Positions 63,638 to 64,000 of a stretch of DNA of 64,000 nucleotides are shown here, in pieces (positions within the stretch are counted from its first letter, which is position 1; the number at the start of each line of letters is the position of its first letter). The notes under the pieces are model-generated. The model was given only the letters and a program-made list of their open reading frames with translations. It did not search any database and was not told the origin of the DNA. The translations under genes and the position numbers were made by a program. Source of the stretch: Acanthaster planci (lineage: Eukaryota; Echinodermata; Asteroidea; Valvatida; Acanthasteridae); the NCBI RefSeq assembly GCF_001949145.1, contig NW_019091396.1, positions 843,851-907,850 on the forward strand. The letters run 5' to 3'.

Positions 63638-64000
63638 AGTTGTGTATACATTACAATTTGGGTGGTTACCAGTTTTTTCAGCACATATTTTCTGTGCTTA
63701 ACTAAGACCTGCGCTCGACAGCTCCATGATATTGTTCCAGAACTGAATATAGATGTTGAAAACCACTGTGTCATCGCACGCCATCAGTACTACACGCATA
63801 AGCGTCCAAGTACTTAAACCAACAATGGACCAGAGATTCATGCACTGATTCCCTGCCCAAATGACAATTGAACTTGTCTTGCCAAGACATATCAACACCT
63901 TGACCGACAACAATTTGAGAAAGCTTTGACGGCCAGGTCTTCTACTCCAAGATTTCCCCCGGATCGAGTTGACTACTCGATAACTCATCTCGTTGAGATG
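63638..64000. other. Window end, nothing recognised
   Basis: A minus frame of 96 codons spans 63698-63988 but carries no recognisable motif. No splice partners can be assessed because the window ends. Confidence 0.35.

Overview
This window looks like nuclear DNA of a eukaryote, most likely a marine invertebrate animal. The support is long intergenic and intronic stretches with short exons bounded by consensus GT-AG sites, many small non-autonomous DNA transposons with terminal inverted repeats, microsatellites and a degenerate CCCTAA-type array. There is no bacterial-style gene packing, ribosome binding sites or operons. I cannot name the species. Most open reading frames here are chance frames or parts of repeats.

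The one gene I can build with confidence lies on the + strand from about 19.80 kb. A TATA box (TATATAAA, 19801-19808) precedes a roughly 220-base leader without an ATG. Exon 1 (20053-20134) encodes a signal peptide. Exons 2 (21247-21306), 3 (26146-26210), 4 (30330-30416) and 5 (46745-46947) follow with compatible phases 1, 1, 0, 0 and, at the exon 5 donor, 2. The 3' end is ambiguous. One solution splices to a terminal exon at 56683-56794 with a poly(A) signal at 57173, giving 202 residues. The other uses a 73-base intron to an open frame at 47021-47297 containing a CxxC motif. Both predict a small secreted protein with paired cysteines (C31/C40, C79/C92, C115/C145), a dibasic KR site at 49-50 and an acidic patch at 70-76. 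I do not recognise the family; a secreted ligand or hormone-like precursor is an inference.

Layout: 1-19.8 kb is intergenic, with an inverted array of about 31-bp repeats (5.1-5.6 kb), a 97-bp AT microsatellite (7.66 kb), two TIR elements (9.4 and 16.4 kb) and a dispersed repeat (14.9 kb). From 19.8 to about 57.2 kb is the gene, whose long introns hold a piggyBac-like MITE with TTAA target duplication (28.8 kb) and a relative (20.3 kb), several palindromic MITEs (21.6-25.7 kb), a hAT-like element (34.9 kb), a CCCTAA-rich minisatellite (35.9-36.8 kb), a 1.18-kb foldback element (40.2-41.4 kb) and a tRNA-like SINE candidate (47.7 kb). A minus-strand fragment at 34 kb faintly resembles part of a caspase domain. 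From 57.2 to 64 kb I see no gene; a MITE relative (62.4 kb) and a large hairpin (63.5 kb) lie there.
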